This document shows positions 21,938 to 35,770 of a stretch of DNA of 64,000 nucleotides, piece by piece (positions within the stretch are counted from its first letter, which is position 1; each line of letters begins with the position of its first letter). Location: NCBI GenBank assembly GCA_964007475.1, contig OZ023273.1, positions 41,169,525 to 41,233,524 of the forward strand, in the 5' to 3' direction. Under the pieces are notes generated by a model. The model was given only the letters and a program-made list of their open reading frames with translations, had not been told where the DNA came from and did not search any database. The stretch is from Hybos culiciformis (lineage: Eukaryota; Arthropoda; Insecta; Diptera; Hybotidae). Position numbers and translations under genes: made by a program.

Positions 21938-24900
21938 TATTCGCCCTTCGTCTCATATTGATTGAAATTAAAATCAAATTAGAAAAAAATGTTTTTTTTT
22001 ATTTCGAAAAATATGAATTTCAGCTGTTCTGTCATAATGAATAAGTTCAACAATTATAAAAACAGCTTCTTATATCGTAATGTATTTAAAAAAAATTTTT
22101 TATATGGGATTTAAAAATATAATACACATAATATTTTTAAGATGAATTGTTACATATGCATTACCCCAATGCGTCTTGTTTTTTCATCTTATGTTTACCA
22201 AACCCACATAAGAATAAAAGTGTTTCAGCTTAGTAAATACATGTGATTACTTTTAGAATCCTTATTTTTGTATACATATTGTAATTTGGATTTAAATATA
22301 GTGACCGAATCTTATTAAAAATCTCAAAGCGTCCTCTTGTTCACTTTGATTCAGTAATTAATGATTTATTTTATTGAAAACATTGTAGAATTGATATTCA
22401 CTAAATGAATATAATATAAAAGCAATTTGTGATATTTGTAATAGAATCGATTATATTAATATTATACTTACTTTTATATTTTTTGTGAACGCACAAATAA
22501 TTTTTTTTTTTATAAATGTAAATATGAATAAAACTAAGTTTACAATTGATTAAGACTTATTGAAGTTCTTTAATGTAATAGGAAAACAACGTAAATACTT
22601 ACTATAAAATTAAATTAATGGATCCTCTTCCTTAAATTAATCTTTAATTTTTTTTTTATTTACTGAATTATAAAAGTCGTGCTCTAAGTTTTTTTTTGTA
22701 ATTTAATTCAATTTTATTTTATTATAGAAATGAATACAACTTATTTTTTATTTGAAGATTGCACATAAGTGGACTACTTTTTTTTTTTCGTTGTTCATAT
22801 CTTTCAAAATTCTTATCACTATTCATTCACGATTTTTATTATTATTTTATTATTCGCTTTAGAAAGAGGAAAAATATGATATGGTTTGATTTAAATAAGT
22901 TTGTAAAAAGTTTTAAAAGACTGAAAAAAAAAAATCAATATTGTAGATATTGAGTTCTATCTCTGAATAAGAGTGCTAATTAAAATGTCAATGAGATTCC
23001 AAAGAAAGTTAAAAATTTGAAGAATTTGATAAAAATTGATTTTGAATTTTGTATTTTGATTTCATTTTGTCAAAATTAAGTGTCAAAATTGCATATTCCA
23101 GTAATTCTCGATTCCAAAAAAATTGTACGCCTTCAAATGAAGTAAAAAAAATTTTACCAAGCAATCGAAAATACTTATCACTTTTAATCACATAATTCAT
23201 CTCCGAATCTACGTACAATCTGTTGGTATCCATAATTTCAATATCACTAAGAATTTTTATTAGAATAGAATATAAATAATATTCTTGAAGTTCTTCAATT
23301 ATATTTTTAAAGCCTTAATAGACATTTTTTTTTAACAGCAAAAGACTGATTTTGTTCAAACATTATATTTTTTGCATTATCGTATTTTAATAAATATTCC
23401 CAAATGAATTGAAAAGGAAAAAAAAATAAAAGTAGTTACAAGATTTATGAGTAAAGAAAAAATGCTGAAGTAAGAAGTAAATTATATTAATCTCAAGTAT
23501 ATTTTCTGGAAAAAAAAAGTTTAATAAACCTATAGGTATATATAGTATTATTATATATACTTTTTTTTAGTTTATATTTATTTTGTCGCTGTCATACTTT
23601 CAGTTATTCTTCCATGCCAAAAACGAATAAAATAAAAAGAAAATATCTTTAAAAAAAAGTGCTTAGTGTACTTATGTTCTATTTCGTTCATTATTAATAA
23701 TATATATAGTTAAGTGTAATTCAAGTCTCCCGGTGTATATTCTAGAAATAAAGCTCAATTGTGATTATTTGTAAACTTCATTAGAAACTTTTATACCTTT
23801 CGATCGCAGGTTCACAATCATTGTATAACTTCAGAATTAAAAAAAAAAAATTTAAATTTAGATTTATTATTAGTAGAATTTAGTTGACAAATCTAAATAT
23901 TAAAATATTTTTATTATCAATTTTAATATCACGTACGAATCACTGAAGTATAACATTCAAACCCTCTTTTCTTTTTGAAAAGAATATTTTTTAAAGTTAT
24001 TCCAGAATTTTTGTCATTTAATTTTGTTTTTTTTTTTAACATTAATTTTTTTTATTACTTATTTTCTTCTTCTTTTTTTTTTTGTGCTCAAAAGAACACT
24101 ATGATGAGTAGTTGACGGTAATTTGACGTAATTCTCCCGTTAAGGTTGAATATATTCAGTTAAAATTTATGTTTAAAATATAATTTTTTTTTTTTTTAAA
24201 TGAAAATAATGCAATAAAAATTTAATTTAAAAATATTATTTTCTGTTTGTTTTCATTTTATTTTTTATTTTTTTTTTTTTCATTTCTTGTTAACTAAAGT
24301 AGGTTAATAAAGGAGTCAGTGATCTTTCGGAAGAAGAAGAAAATAAAAATTCTGTGGCTTAAAGCAAAAAATTGTCGATTTTTTATTTTGAAATAAAATT
24401 CGTATCAATTTGAATTTTTTTCCTTTTTTTAACAAATTCTTTGAAGCAATTTTCATAATTTTAATTTCCTAGGAATGTAAATGCGGAAATGTGTATAGTA
24501 TAGTTGCAACATAAGTCACACATAAAAATTTTAATAATTCATAAATAATGTAAATAATTGTATATTGCAAAATACTAACCCAATTTTGTTTCAAACCACA
24601 GATTACATAATTTGATTCGAATATATACATATAAGTATATACACTTTATTTTGACTTAAATTCCACTAAGAATCTTAAGTATTGCATTTTGAAGGTTATA
24701 AGGGCACAATACAATTTTATTTTATATTTAATGAATGAAATAAGAAAAAAAAATCATCGCATAAATTAACAACTATCTATTGTTCTGATGAAGATTATGA
24801 AATATGTTTATTTTTTTTCTTCATGATTACTTTAATTAATTTTGTGAATAAAAAAAATTCTTTGCGCTTTGTTATTTCAATGAAAGAATGTTTTTTGCCA

Positions 24901-25268
24901 AAATGTCAGAACTTTTAAAAAAGTTCAAAAAATATTGTTTTGTAGAGTTTTTAAACAACATTACAAATATACTTAACATTATAAATCTATTATTTAATAT
25001 TCTTAAGTTATAAAGTTCTTAAAGTCTTAAAATTATAGATTTCTATACAGGAAAACAGATTCAATTGGCATAATAATGACTTATGAATAAAGACTATTAT
25101 TTTTGGAAATTATTGGAAAATTACTTATAGAATTTGTGATGGCATTTTTTGCTTTCGAAAACATATCATTACTTACAATTTCGAATTTTCAAAAAAAATT
25201 TAAGTATACAGGTATTAGAAATTGTATATGTCATTTTAAATATTATCAGATCAATCGACTGTTTTTTC
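21938..25268 (+). other. twin intron, AT-rich
   Basis: No recognisable exon or structured repeat. A minus-strand ORF at 23009-23233 (74 codons) has a fairly mixed composition but matches nothing I know. Confidence 0.5.
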
Positions 25269-25501
25269 CGCTCTAGCCTAGTCTTTATTAATAAGAGTTA
25301 TGGTTTTTAGTTCTTATAAAAGTCCCACACAAAAAAATACTTTCACTTTTTCCCGAATTTTTCCAATTTTTCTTTCCCTGAAAATCTTATTCGGAGTGTT
25401 CTGATCATTTCAAAAAAATTAGCCTAATCGATCCAGACGTTCTCAAGTGATGTGCTTACCCACGAACTGCACTTAATTTTTATTTACATATTAATGTAGA
25501 T
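25269..25501 (+). repeat. Dispersed repeat, copy B (CGCTCTAGCCTAGTC family)
   Basis: Collinear with 7175-7401 and in the same orientation; starts CGCTCTAGCCTAGTCTTTAT. It is followed by TAGATAGATTGATGAT, a short tetranucleotide-like tail that would suit the 3' end of a non-LTR retrotransposon, but no coding part is present. Confidence 0.75.
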
Positions 25502-28500
25502 AGATTGATGATCAATAAGTTTATATCGAAAATTCATTTTTTAATTTTTTAATTTAATTGTGTACAGATGTACAGAAGACTTCAATTAGAGCTTTCTATT
25601 CTTCCATTATATTTGTTCATAATTTGGGAAAAGTGAAAATTAATATTAATGCTAAAATAAAAAATTTTTAATTAGTATATTAAATCTGTATAATTGATAA
25701 ATATCAAATTAAAAAGAAAATGCAATAAATTAAGTAGGTAGGTATAGGTATATCTTTTTTTTCTTGTTGAGATTTATCTATTTAAGAAAGACCTCCTTAA
25801 AAAGGAAATTAAAAAATTTTCATTTTTGAATCTAATTAATATATATACATATATATAAAACAATTCTAAAAACCTAAATTTCACTTGTTTTTATTTTCTC
25901 TTTGGAAGAAAATCTTTAAAACGCGAAACCTAATTTTTTTTTTCTGCATCATTAAAACATGACTTTTATTTTCTAAAAAAAAAAAATATATATATATACA
26001 TATATATATGTATATATAAACAAATAAATAAAGAAAACAAAACATTAGAAGAAAAAAAAAGATGTTTTTGGTGCAAACTATGTACACACCAAACATTGGA
26101 TTTTGTTGTTAAATACGACTCCAAAAACAATTAACAAAATAAAAATAATAATACTAGGTAGGTGCCTATTTTTTTTTTAATTACTTTGTTTTTTTTTTTT
26201 TTTACAATAAAACTACTGTAAAAAAAAATATTATAATCTTTGTTGTCATCTTTATTATGATGTGCCTAATTATTTTTCGCTTATGAAAAAAACAATGAAT
26301 ATTTTTCCATTAATTTATAAATAAAATATGTACAAAAATATAAAATACAAATCGTAATAAAAATCTTTGAAAAAAAAAAAACTTGAGAAAAACTTTCTAA
26401 TTTCTTATTTTTTATCTTTTTATTTTAATTTTTTATTTTATTAGTACTTTACTACTTTTTTTTATACCTTCTTTAAATAATAAATTTGTCGCTTATATAT
26501 AAAATTTTGATGGCGCGAAAAAAAAAAGGTGAATAAGTAAAAGTATTATGCATATACTTGTAAAACAAATGTAGGTACCTATATAAATAAATAATTCGCA
26601 TTTTTTATTTTTTTCTGCAACATAAATTCATCATTTTTCATTTTAGTTTTGAATGAATTTTTTATTTTCTAAAGTTAAATAAGGCTAAATTATAATATTT
26701 TTTCGCACATTGATTTTGAAATATTTTTTTTTTGTATCTTTGACCTTGATCCTATAATGGTGAAAATTCTTTCTAATTTATTTAATCTTCAAATGTAACG
26801 AAAATTAAGATAAGAGTTAATTAATCTTTATTAATTTGAAATATAAATTTATATGATGTGTACTTCCACAACAAATCGATCGAAATTTTATAAAATTGCC
26901 TTTATTTCTAACAAATTATGTATTATATACTTAAATAAACATTTACATTTATTTTATATAGATTTTATTTTTTTTTTTATGTAACATTAAGAGTTTCCTC
27001 TTTCTGTAACATCACCTAAGTAAATTTATGTATAATGTTAGTAGGTTTAATGAAAGTAATATGTCACGCAATCAAACAGTTAAGAAAACATATGTGGAAG
27101 TAACGTTATATTATTAATATTTATAACTTTCGTCCTTTTCTTCGTAAACATAATTTGTATACCTAATAAAATACCTATACAATACTTTATAGGTACTATT
27201 AAAAGTTTTATAAAAGGAAAGTTAATTCTTTTTGTTTTCAAATTAAGTATTTTTTTTGTTCAAGAAAATAAAGTTTAATGGATTTTTTTTTTGAACTAAA
27301 ACTAAACCGAGAAAAATTTCGATTTATTTTTTGGATTTCCCAAATCAGAAAGTTAATAGTTTATCAAAATTCAGAGCTAAGAAAATTTTATTTCTATTTC
27401 TAAGGAGAATTAAATTTTTTCCTAGAATTGAAAATTTTTTTTTTTTTTTTTACTATTCAATTATTAAAACTAATTTAAATTCAAAAATTATAATATACTG
27501 AGAAACTTTAATTTTGTTCAGTTAAATTAAACCAATAAAAATACTTGGTTATGAGGTAATTTTTTAGTTCAAAGTCGTAAAAAGATAATTTTAAATTGTT
27601 ATGATGGTACACTACACTCAAAATCCCAAAAGTAATTATTATTAAAAAATAATAATAAAATGAAATCTTTCTCTCTATAGTATTATTATAAGCAGCTGCA
27701 GAAAATAATAGAATAAAGATCATCTGTGGTTTTGATAGTCCTGATTAGCACTGTTTCTAACTCGGCTTTAATCCATTTTCGGTGGTCCGACATTTCTCGT
27801 TTTAAAATACGTGACACTTTACTAAAAAAAATATATGCCGGAGATTCATATATTTTATGCTTTCATACTTTTTAAGTATTAAAACGTTTTCGATCGATTA
27901 TTTTTTATATAGAAGTTGATTTTTTTCCAACCTTATACAATGTAATAAATGAGACCAGTATAATTAGAATTCTTCATACATGTCATTTTTCTAAAAATCG
28001 AAAAACTATCTGATAAAAAATGTCTTTCACTGAGTATATCATAACAGAGTAAGTAATAAAAAAAAAAAAATTAAACTAGATTGAAGTTAGAGAAAATGTA
28101 ATAAAGGTTTTAATGAAATATTTTAAATTGCATTCATTTCTTACTATTTTTTTATGTAGATATGTGATAAAATGTGTAAGAAAGATATAAAAAAAATATA
28201 TACACATATATATATACGTTTTTCTAAGGGGCATGATAGACAGGTTTTTCATATCATCTCTGTTAATATCCTATCTTTTTTTTTTTTTAAATAATGTATA
28301 ATTATGAATAAATGATGAACCCATCTGCAGGTGATAATGATGTTGAATTTTCTCTTTCAAATTATAATCGAAATGAAAATTTTTTTAAGACTACGAAAAA
28401 AAAAAAAAAATAAATAAGAAAAAAAAAACGTTAACACGATTTTATTGGGTAGACAGACAAGATAAACAGAGATGGTATTTTACACAAAACAAGTATAATG

Positions 28501-29976
28501 GTAAGAAGAAAAAAAAAGTAATAAATTTCTTGTTTTCTCGTTATTTTCTTCTCCCACAAAATAAGAAAAATCATTAAATTTTACTTTTCTTTTGTAATTC
28601 ACAAAAAAAATAAATATATAATATATGTACGTATTAATTTCATTTCATTACTTTATTTCTTGTTTTCCGTAATAAAATGCGGTTTTTTTTTTTTTGATGA
28701 ATTTAGTTTAACATGAAAATATTCAAAAAAAAATAAATAAAACATTCAATTTTTGTCATTATTGGTCCTTTAATTTTGTCCTTTAATTGTATAAATAAGT
28801 AAAACCAATTTTTCGAACTTACATAATATTTTTTAAAGAATTTTCTATACTCTCTCACTCTGGGTCTCTAATTCTTGCAAGATTTTGGGCAATTACTCTT
28901 CGTTAAATAAATATTAATCGTAGGTGTATCGAATAGTTTCCCCTACTACGGACTATGGCATAAAAGAATTTTTTTAATTGCAGGGTTGAAAATCACATCT
29001 CAATTATTGTAACACTGATAAAATAATACATATATAATAAAAATAAAATCTATACCTAATTCAAAATAATTGTTTTCTAAATTTTTAATTTGATTATCAG
29101 AAGTATAAAAGTTATTAATTTGAATTTATTGAAACTTATGGGTCGATCGTGCTGTTTCATATTTTCAGGATTGTCTTTCTGAATTGAGGTGCAAATTAAA
29201 TGAATGTTAATCATATTGCTTGTCATTTAGATATATTATTATAAAACTTACAATATTTTAAAGTAGTTCTTTTTTCTAAACAAATTAAAATTTTCGTTTT
29301 TCCGCTAGCTATGTCGCACATTTAAAACTTTTCTATTTTAAATTTGTTTGCTAATTAAAGACGAAATACTTTTTATAATTTACTTAAATTGAGAAAGTCA
29401 TGATTTTGTTCTGATTACATATATTTCGCATGTGTGAAATAGAATTACATGTTAACTATATGAAACTATTTTATTTGATATCTACTTTGTATTTTATTTA
29501 AAAATATTTAAATAATTAAAGTGCAAATTAAATTTTCCAACTGTTAAATTTTCGCATTGATTTTTAAATTTTATAACAAAAATGTGAATTTCGAAATTAT
29601 AAAAATGTATCGATAAACAGACTATTCAAATTGAAGTTATAAACTAAGATTGTGATATGGTAACCTGTGTGAGGATAAAAAAAAGAAAAATCCATAGTTC
29701 GAAAATAAGTGTTGACGAAGAAAAGTAAACTTCACAAAAAAAAAAAAAAAATTTGTCTCTTTAAATGGATGGGGAAAGAAAAAAATGAGGAAGAAATAAA
29801 AGTCAAATGAATTTTTAAAAACGTATTTTTGTACCTGTGAAATTTCAAAACATTCAATTACACTTTTTTGAAATTTCTTCATTTAAATATTATATACATA
29901 TATCAATTTTCAAAGAAGCCAGTTTCTGAATAAGTGAAAAAAAAAAAACTGATTTTTGGAACAGAAAATTAAAGTT
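25502..29976 (+). other. twin intron, AT-rich
   Basis: TA-rich microsatellite at about 25986-26018, TAGGTAGGTGCCTAT at 26155 (also found near 16010), and long A/T runs. The ORFs at 25881-26096, 27508-27723 and 29637-29882 (all minus) are low complexity. Confidence 0.5.
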
Positions 29977-30266
29977 CAGTGTTTTAGATTATTTTAAAGT
30001 TTAATTTAGAAAAAACATTTCATTCACAACCTCAGGAGTGTTTCATACTTTAAAATGTTATACAACTTTTTAGAATCGGTTAAGGCTAAGTGATCGAAAT
30101 CTCTTCAAAACCATTTTGTGACACAAAAAAATGGTTTTGAAGAGATTCCGAGCACTTAACCTTAACCGATTCTAAAAAGTTTTATGTCCTTTTAAAGTAT
30201 CAAACAGTTCGGAGGTTGTGAATGAAATGTTTTTTCTAAATTAAACTTTAAAATAATCTAAAACTG
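29977..30266. repeat. 290-bp near-perfect hairpin
   Basis: Two arms of about 140 bp pair almost end to end around a centre near 30120-30130. Shared blocks include TTTAGATTATTTTAAAGTTT, AACATTTCATTCACAACCTC, CTTTTTAGAATCGGTTAAGG and AATCTCTTCAAAACCATTTT. By eye the arms are nearly 90% identical and there is almost no loop. It could be a foldback MITE or, if transcribed with twin, a long hairpin RNA. No target duplication was identified. Confidence 0.8.
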
Positions 30267-33200
30267 CTTTTCGAAAAAATTTTGGAACAAAAAATCAAAA
30301 CTGATACCAAGTCCCATTAATAACTGGACGAGTTATTTTCGAACTCTTGAAATGCCAAATTAAAGAGGTTCAAAATTAATCACTTATCATTGATTTCATT
30401 CACATTTTTGATTGATGATCTGATGATGCTCGAATCTTCAATCTAAATTATTTCAAAAGTTAGAAAATGAAAATGAAAATTACTCAACAAATTATTTCTT
30501 TAGAGTGCTTCATACAGTTTTCAAAAAAATTAACTTAATTTATTAATTTTTTTTTTATGTTAAGAGAAAAACCTTTGCGCATATACTTTTGTATTATTTA
30601 TGCTAATTGACTGAATAACCGACTGCCACACTTTTTTTTGCGCTAACTACATACTAAAATGCAGCACTTAAAAGAAAAAAAAAAAGGTAATGAAGATGGG
30701 TGAAAACGAGAAAACTAAAGAGGAAAAAAAAACATTTTTTCTTTTTATTAAACTTCTAGATTTAAGATCATTTTCGTGTAATAAAAATAAAAAAAAAAAC
30801 AAAATTTATGATGTGTTAAATATTAGAGAGAAAACAATATTTTTTTTTTTGTTAATAACTGAATGAGATTTAATTTTTTTTTTTTTTTGGTTTTTAATCT
30901 TAAAACTTATTTTAGCAGATAACTGCGCCGTCAGATTTTAGATCAACGGCGACGGACGTTAAAGGGTAATAATTTTAAAAGAAAAAACATTGAAAAAATT
31001 AATTTTTTTTACTTTATTTTTAGTCTCGCTTTTATTTTGATTTAATAAAATTTAGTAATTTGAGAAAAACATTTTTTCTTAAAATTGCATTCGAATGAAT
31101 AAATAATTTTTAATATTATTGGAACGCAACGAAAAACAAAAAGAATGTTTTTTAAGTACATTGACTTGAAATTTAACTCAAAATTATTAAAAGAACAAAT
31201 TTTCTTTCTATTTATTTTTGTATTTATTAACTATTAACTATTTTAAGCCTTTTGGGCAAAATAAAACCCCTTCTCTTACTTAGAGATTATAGTTTTAGCA
31301 ACTTTAAGTGTTAAGTACGAAATTAAAATTTTGATTTTGTAATTAATTTCGAACTTTGGTTATGTTCACACATTAAAGAGATTATCTCTATAAAGAAGTA
31401 CCCACCTATTTTGTGTGAAATTTATAACTTCTCATTAAATAATTTCCTAAATATGTATTTATAATTAAAGGTCATAAAAAATCATAATAAATCAATAATT
31501 ACAATTCATAATTAATATACAATTTTACCATTAAATTCTATTTTTTTATTACTTTTGTATATTAAATTTATCTTTTTATTATAACTATATATTTTTTTTT
31601 TAGTTTGCAAAACAATCGATATAAATCTATAAGAATTTTTAATTAAAATTTATTTTCACAATATCCTTTCTTTATATTTTCAATTCCTATTTTTAGATGA
31701 AATTATGCAGAAAAGTGGTAGTTTTTGATGTACATATTTTTTAGTTAGTTATAAGCCCATGACCGTTCTTGAGAATAGTCACGGGGCTGGAAAAGCTCTC
31801 TAATTTTAAACAAAATTGTCCAATACTGAGTTATAAGTTATCGATTTCGTTGGACATTCGCAAATACAAAAAAAGAATTAAAACAAATACAAACCAAACA
31901 GTTTTAAAAATTCCAAAAAGGGTCGCTTAGTAAAATATTTTCTACATCTAATTTTAGAAGAAGTTGCACTATAGTCTTGAAAATTCTATTTCCGGGACTA
32001 ACTTACTGAATAAAAGGAAGTGGAAAATTAATAGATATTTATAATTTTAAATAATTTCATTGTAAAAACCACAGCTAAATTACAATGAATGAAAATTCTT
32101 ATAATTTAACATTTAATTTGTTCATTTCATTTTTGTTTAAGGTGAAAAGGGAAAATTTAATATAACAACTGTATTAGTATTTATACTTACACTTAGTCTC
32201 TATTTTAATGTATGTCTTGCTTTTTATAATATCTTCAATAAAAGTGATTTTTATATTTAATTTCCAGTTATTAAAACAATATATTAATGTCTTTTATACT
32301 GACTGTGAATATAATATTATTCCGGATTCTGAACATTATATATATTTTTTATGAATAGGCTTTATTATGTTTTCATGTAATAAAATTAACTGTATCCATA
32401 TTGTTTTGATTTTGATTAGAATTTTATAATTATGTTATGTTATAGTGTAAATAGTTAGTACCTACGTTTTTTTTTTTATGTTCAATAAAGCAAAAATAAA
32501 ACCCTAAAATTTATATATGTAAATGCATTATATTAATGAACTAACATAATATTTTCATTAATATTTTAATTGTCATATATATTAATTTAAAAATTACAGT
32601 TATTTGGCATTATTAAAATCAGTTTAAGTAATACCATCTATAAGTCCAAAATTTTAATGTTTACATAATAATACAGATGTCTGCATAAAATAGGTAAAAT
32701 AATTTATCTCTGATTCTAGTCTTAGATGAAGTTACATTATTATCTCATTTTAACAAGTACCTACTTACATATGAAAATATTCATTGTACATGTTATTTTC
32801 TAATTACAAATCTGAATTTTAAAGTAAAGAAGCGCAATACTTAGATAATTATTTCAAATTCAATTTTTGAAAGTAAAAATTCAAATTTGTCAATAGTTTT
32901 ACAATTTTATTATCGTTTTGATCAACCAATTTTTGCATCGTTCGCAAATGATAGTTTTCTTTTATTTAATAAAAAATAATTAATAACTGTTATGTATATA
33001 TCCTGTGCATAATATATAATTTGTAATTATAATTTTCGTCTTGTTTTGTCTATAGTCTACGGTTAGTTTACTTTCTTTATTAAACTTGATTCATTCAAAA
33101 ATTTAAAAAAGTTTTTCTTTTAATCAAAATAAAATAAAAATAATCTATACTGTATATAAGGCAAAAAAATAGAACTGGTATTAATGTAAAACTTTCAGGC

Positions 33201-34780
33201 ATAATACTATTTAGAAAAAAAAAAAAATTAATGCAAATAAATAATAACGCAGGTAAACATTGCTAATTCAAAGTTTAGAATGCATTTTTTATGTATGCAT
33301 GTATAAATATGTACATAAAATAATGCCGGCCGGCCTTAAGGTGCATACAATCTATTATTTATATAACATTGCTTTGAGTATAAAATAATAAAGTAATTTT
33401 TTTTTCTTAATAAAAATAAAATTTCCAAATCGAAAAATACAATTTGAAAATGCGCAAACATACACATTTCAATGTGAGATATTTTTAGTTTTGAATCCAC
33501 AAAATCGTGGAAAAAAATTACATATCTTTAATATTTTTCTAATGATAATAATAATAATGTTGCGCAACATTGTGTCTGAGCTTAACATTTCTTTCAATAC
33601 TACATACTTTGAAAATGTATTAAAAGGAACAAAAAATGTATAGGCATTTATCTTTTAAAGAGTTTAAAGTAAAATATACGATGTAACATAAAAATTAAAA
33701 CTTAAAAATGTTTTCAGATGAAAATATCAATATATATCTAATATTAAATAATTTTTAAAGAAAATCTATAATTTCCATGCATTTAATATTATTTCTAGTA
33801 CATACATATATTTATTATAATTTACCATTGATGTTAACTTATGTATATTGTTCAAATAGCAATGTATAAAAATTTACATTGTAGATTGTAGTACATAATA
33901 TAGAAAAATACTCGTAGGAAATATATTTTATACACAACACCATTCTTATTGTTTTCTCTGGACAAATATTATACAAGGTAAATACATAACTGTGTCAATT
34001 TTTTTTTTTTTGGAATAAATTACAATTTCTAATAAGACAGGTCAAACATAACACAAATTCAATTTACAATAAAATTGCATATAATTATTTATTATTGACA
34101 GGAAAAGAAAACTCAACTAATAAATAATAACCAAAAATTATAAGTGAATAATTTTCAATGTAAAATTATTATAATTTTATTATCATATCATATGGAAATT
34201 AATATTATCTACTATACATATGTACACATACATTTATTTTGTTGTTTTTTTTATTAAAAAAAAAAAACTGTTCAATCAAAAACTTTTTAAATGTAAACAA
34301 AAACAATAACATTTTGGAAACTACAAAATTATATTGTAGTGAGCTACAAAAATATATTTGTGGATTTTAACTTTTTTTTTAAATTCCACATTAAATTTTC
34401 ATACATCAAAAAAAAAAAAAAGAAACTTAAAGTATCTTTTAGATTGAAAATGTTTTTTGTTGGAACAGAAAATAAAGTAAATAACATTTAGTTGCTTAGT
34501 AGCAGCGAACTGTGAAAGTTGTATAAAAATTTTGTTATTCGCGTAATTTATTTATAAATTTCTTCTTTTTTTTTTTTTGTATAATAAATAAAAAGAAGGC
34601 ATAAAATTTTATGAAAATTATTTAAAAAAAAAAAAAAATTATCTCTTGATAAAATTTTACAACATAATTTCTGTCCTCTTTCTTTTTTTTTTTTCCTGCC
34701 GAAATTAGAACAAAAAAAATTTATTACAAAATTTTTGTTTTGTCCAAAATAATAAAACTGGTTTTTAATTTTGCAAAACC
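30267..34780 (+). other. twin intron, AT-rich
   Basis: No exon seen. GCCGGCCGGCC at 33326-33336 is an isolated GC palindrome. Long A/T runs occur throughout, and ORFs such as 34548-34796 (minus) are chance. Confidence 0.5.
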
Positions 34781-35684
34781 AAAATAAAAAAGACAAACAA
34801 AAAAATAAACAGAAGCACCGTCATCGTCGTCGTCGTGTTATTATTATTATTTTTTTGTCGATTACAAAATATTTTTATTATTGTCTTGCGGTTCATATTC
34901 ATAATTTTTTATTTTTTTTTTTATATTTTGTAAGTTTAATGAATTTGTTCTAATTTTATGCAGTTTTTGCATAATCAAAAACAAGATTTTAACATAAAAA
35001 AATTGTTAAATGAAAAAAAAAATATTGAAACGTAAATATTGAGCAAATAATTTTCTGGATTAAAAAAAATACAGTGTGAAATATCAAGCTTTAGAAGAAA
35101 TATTAAAGAAGTTCAGAAAAATAAAAGTGCGGTATTAAAAAAAAAAAAGAAAAAAAAGAATAAAATTTGGAAAATATACGTATTTATTGAAAAAGCAAAA
35201 AAAAAAAGAAGAAAATTCTTTATTAAGCTTAAAAAGTGAGAAATAAAAAAAATTAAAAAAAAATAATTAGTAAAATTAAAAATACTTATATTAAATAGTA
35301 ATTTTAGAATATCTGTTACAAAATAATTTGTTTACTATTAATGTCGGCTTATTCATAGATCAGCTGCAAATAATCTGTAAATGGAATGAAATAATAATAA
35401 AAGTAAAACTAAAAAAATTGTTGAAAAGTTAAAAAAACAAAAAAAATACTATCACAAAATTTGGAAAAAAAAAATCTTAATATTGAAAAGTTTGAGAAAG
35501 TTTATCTGATAAATAACATTAATATTATTCAGAAGATGGGTGTCTTGATTTCTACGAAACTTCAATCAAACACATTTGGGTACATTAAATAATATTTTTC
35601 AAAATTAAAAAAGAAAAAAAAAATACTTTAAAAAAAATAAACAATTAAATCAAATGTATGTATTTTTGATTAACAATTTTGATT
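34781..35684 (+). other. Presumed 5' region of the Q/N-rich gene
   Basis: It contains a short trinucleotide run (CATCGTCGTCGTCGTG, about 34821-34836, followed by TTA units). The DNA is A-rich with no in-frame coding up to the stop at 35667-35669, so it is 5' UTR, promoter or intron. No TATA or splice site could be assigned. Confidence 0.35.
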
Positions 35685-35770
35685 ATGATCCCACCATCAC
35701 CACCATCTCAAAAACAAAATTCATATTCACAGCAACAAAACTTTGGAAATCACGGCTATCATTATACTAG
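35654..35770 (+). other. Upstream ORF overlapping the start of the Q/N-rich gene
   Basis: An ATG at 35654 opens a 38-codon frame, +1 relative to the main ORF, that runs past the main ATG at 35685 and ends at TAG 35768-35770. A second ATG at 35658 opens a frame that stops after three codons. If the transcript begins upstream, both would reduce translation of the main ORF. The context at the first ATG (C at -3) is weak, so leaky scanning is likely. Confidence 0.35.

Noticed and set aside
23009..23233. Minus-strand 74-codon ORF with mixed composition
   Set aside because: No family features, no splice sites or promoter; probably chance.
34771..34953. Basic ORF with H/R run
   Set aside because: A trinucleotide run plus poly-T; no evidence of coding.
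35679..35684. TTG start for the Q/N-rich ORF
   Set aside because: An ATG with A at -3 follows two codons later; the TTG is just the first codon some ORF finders accept.
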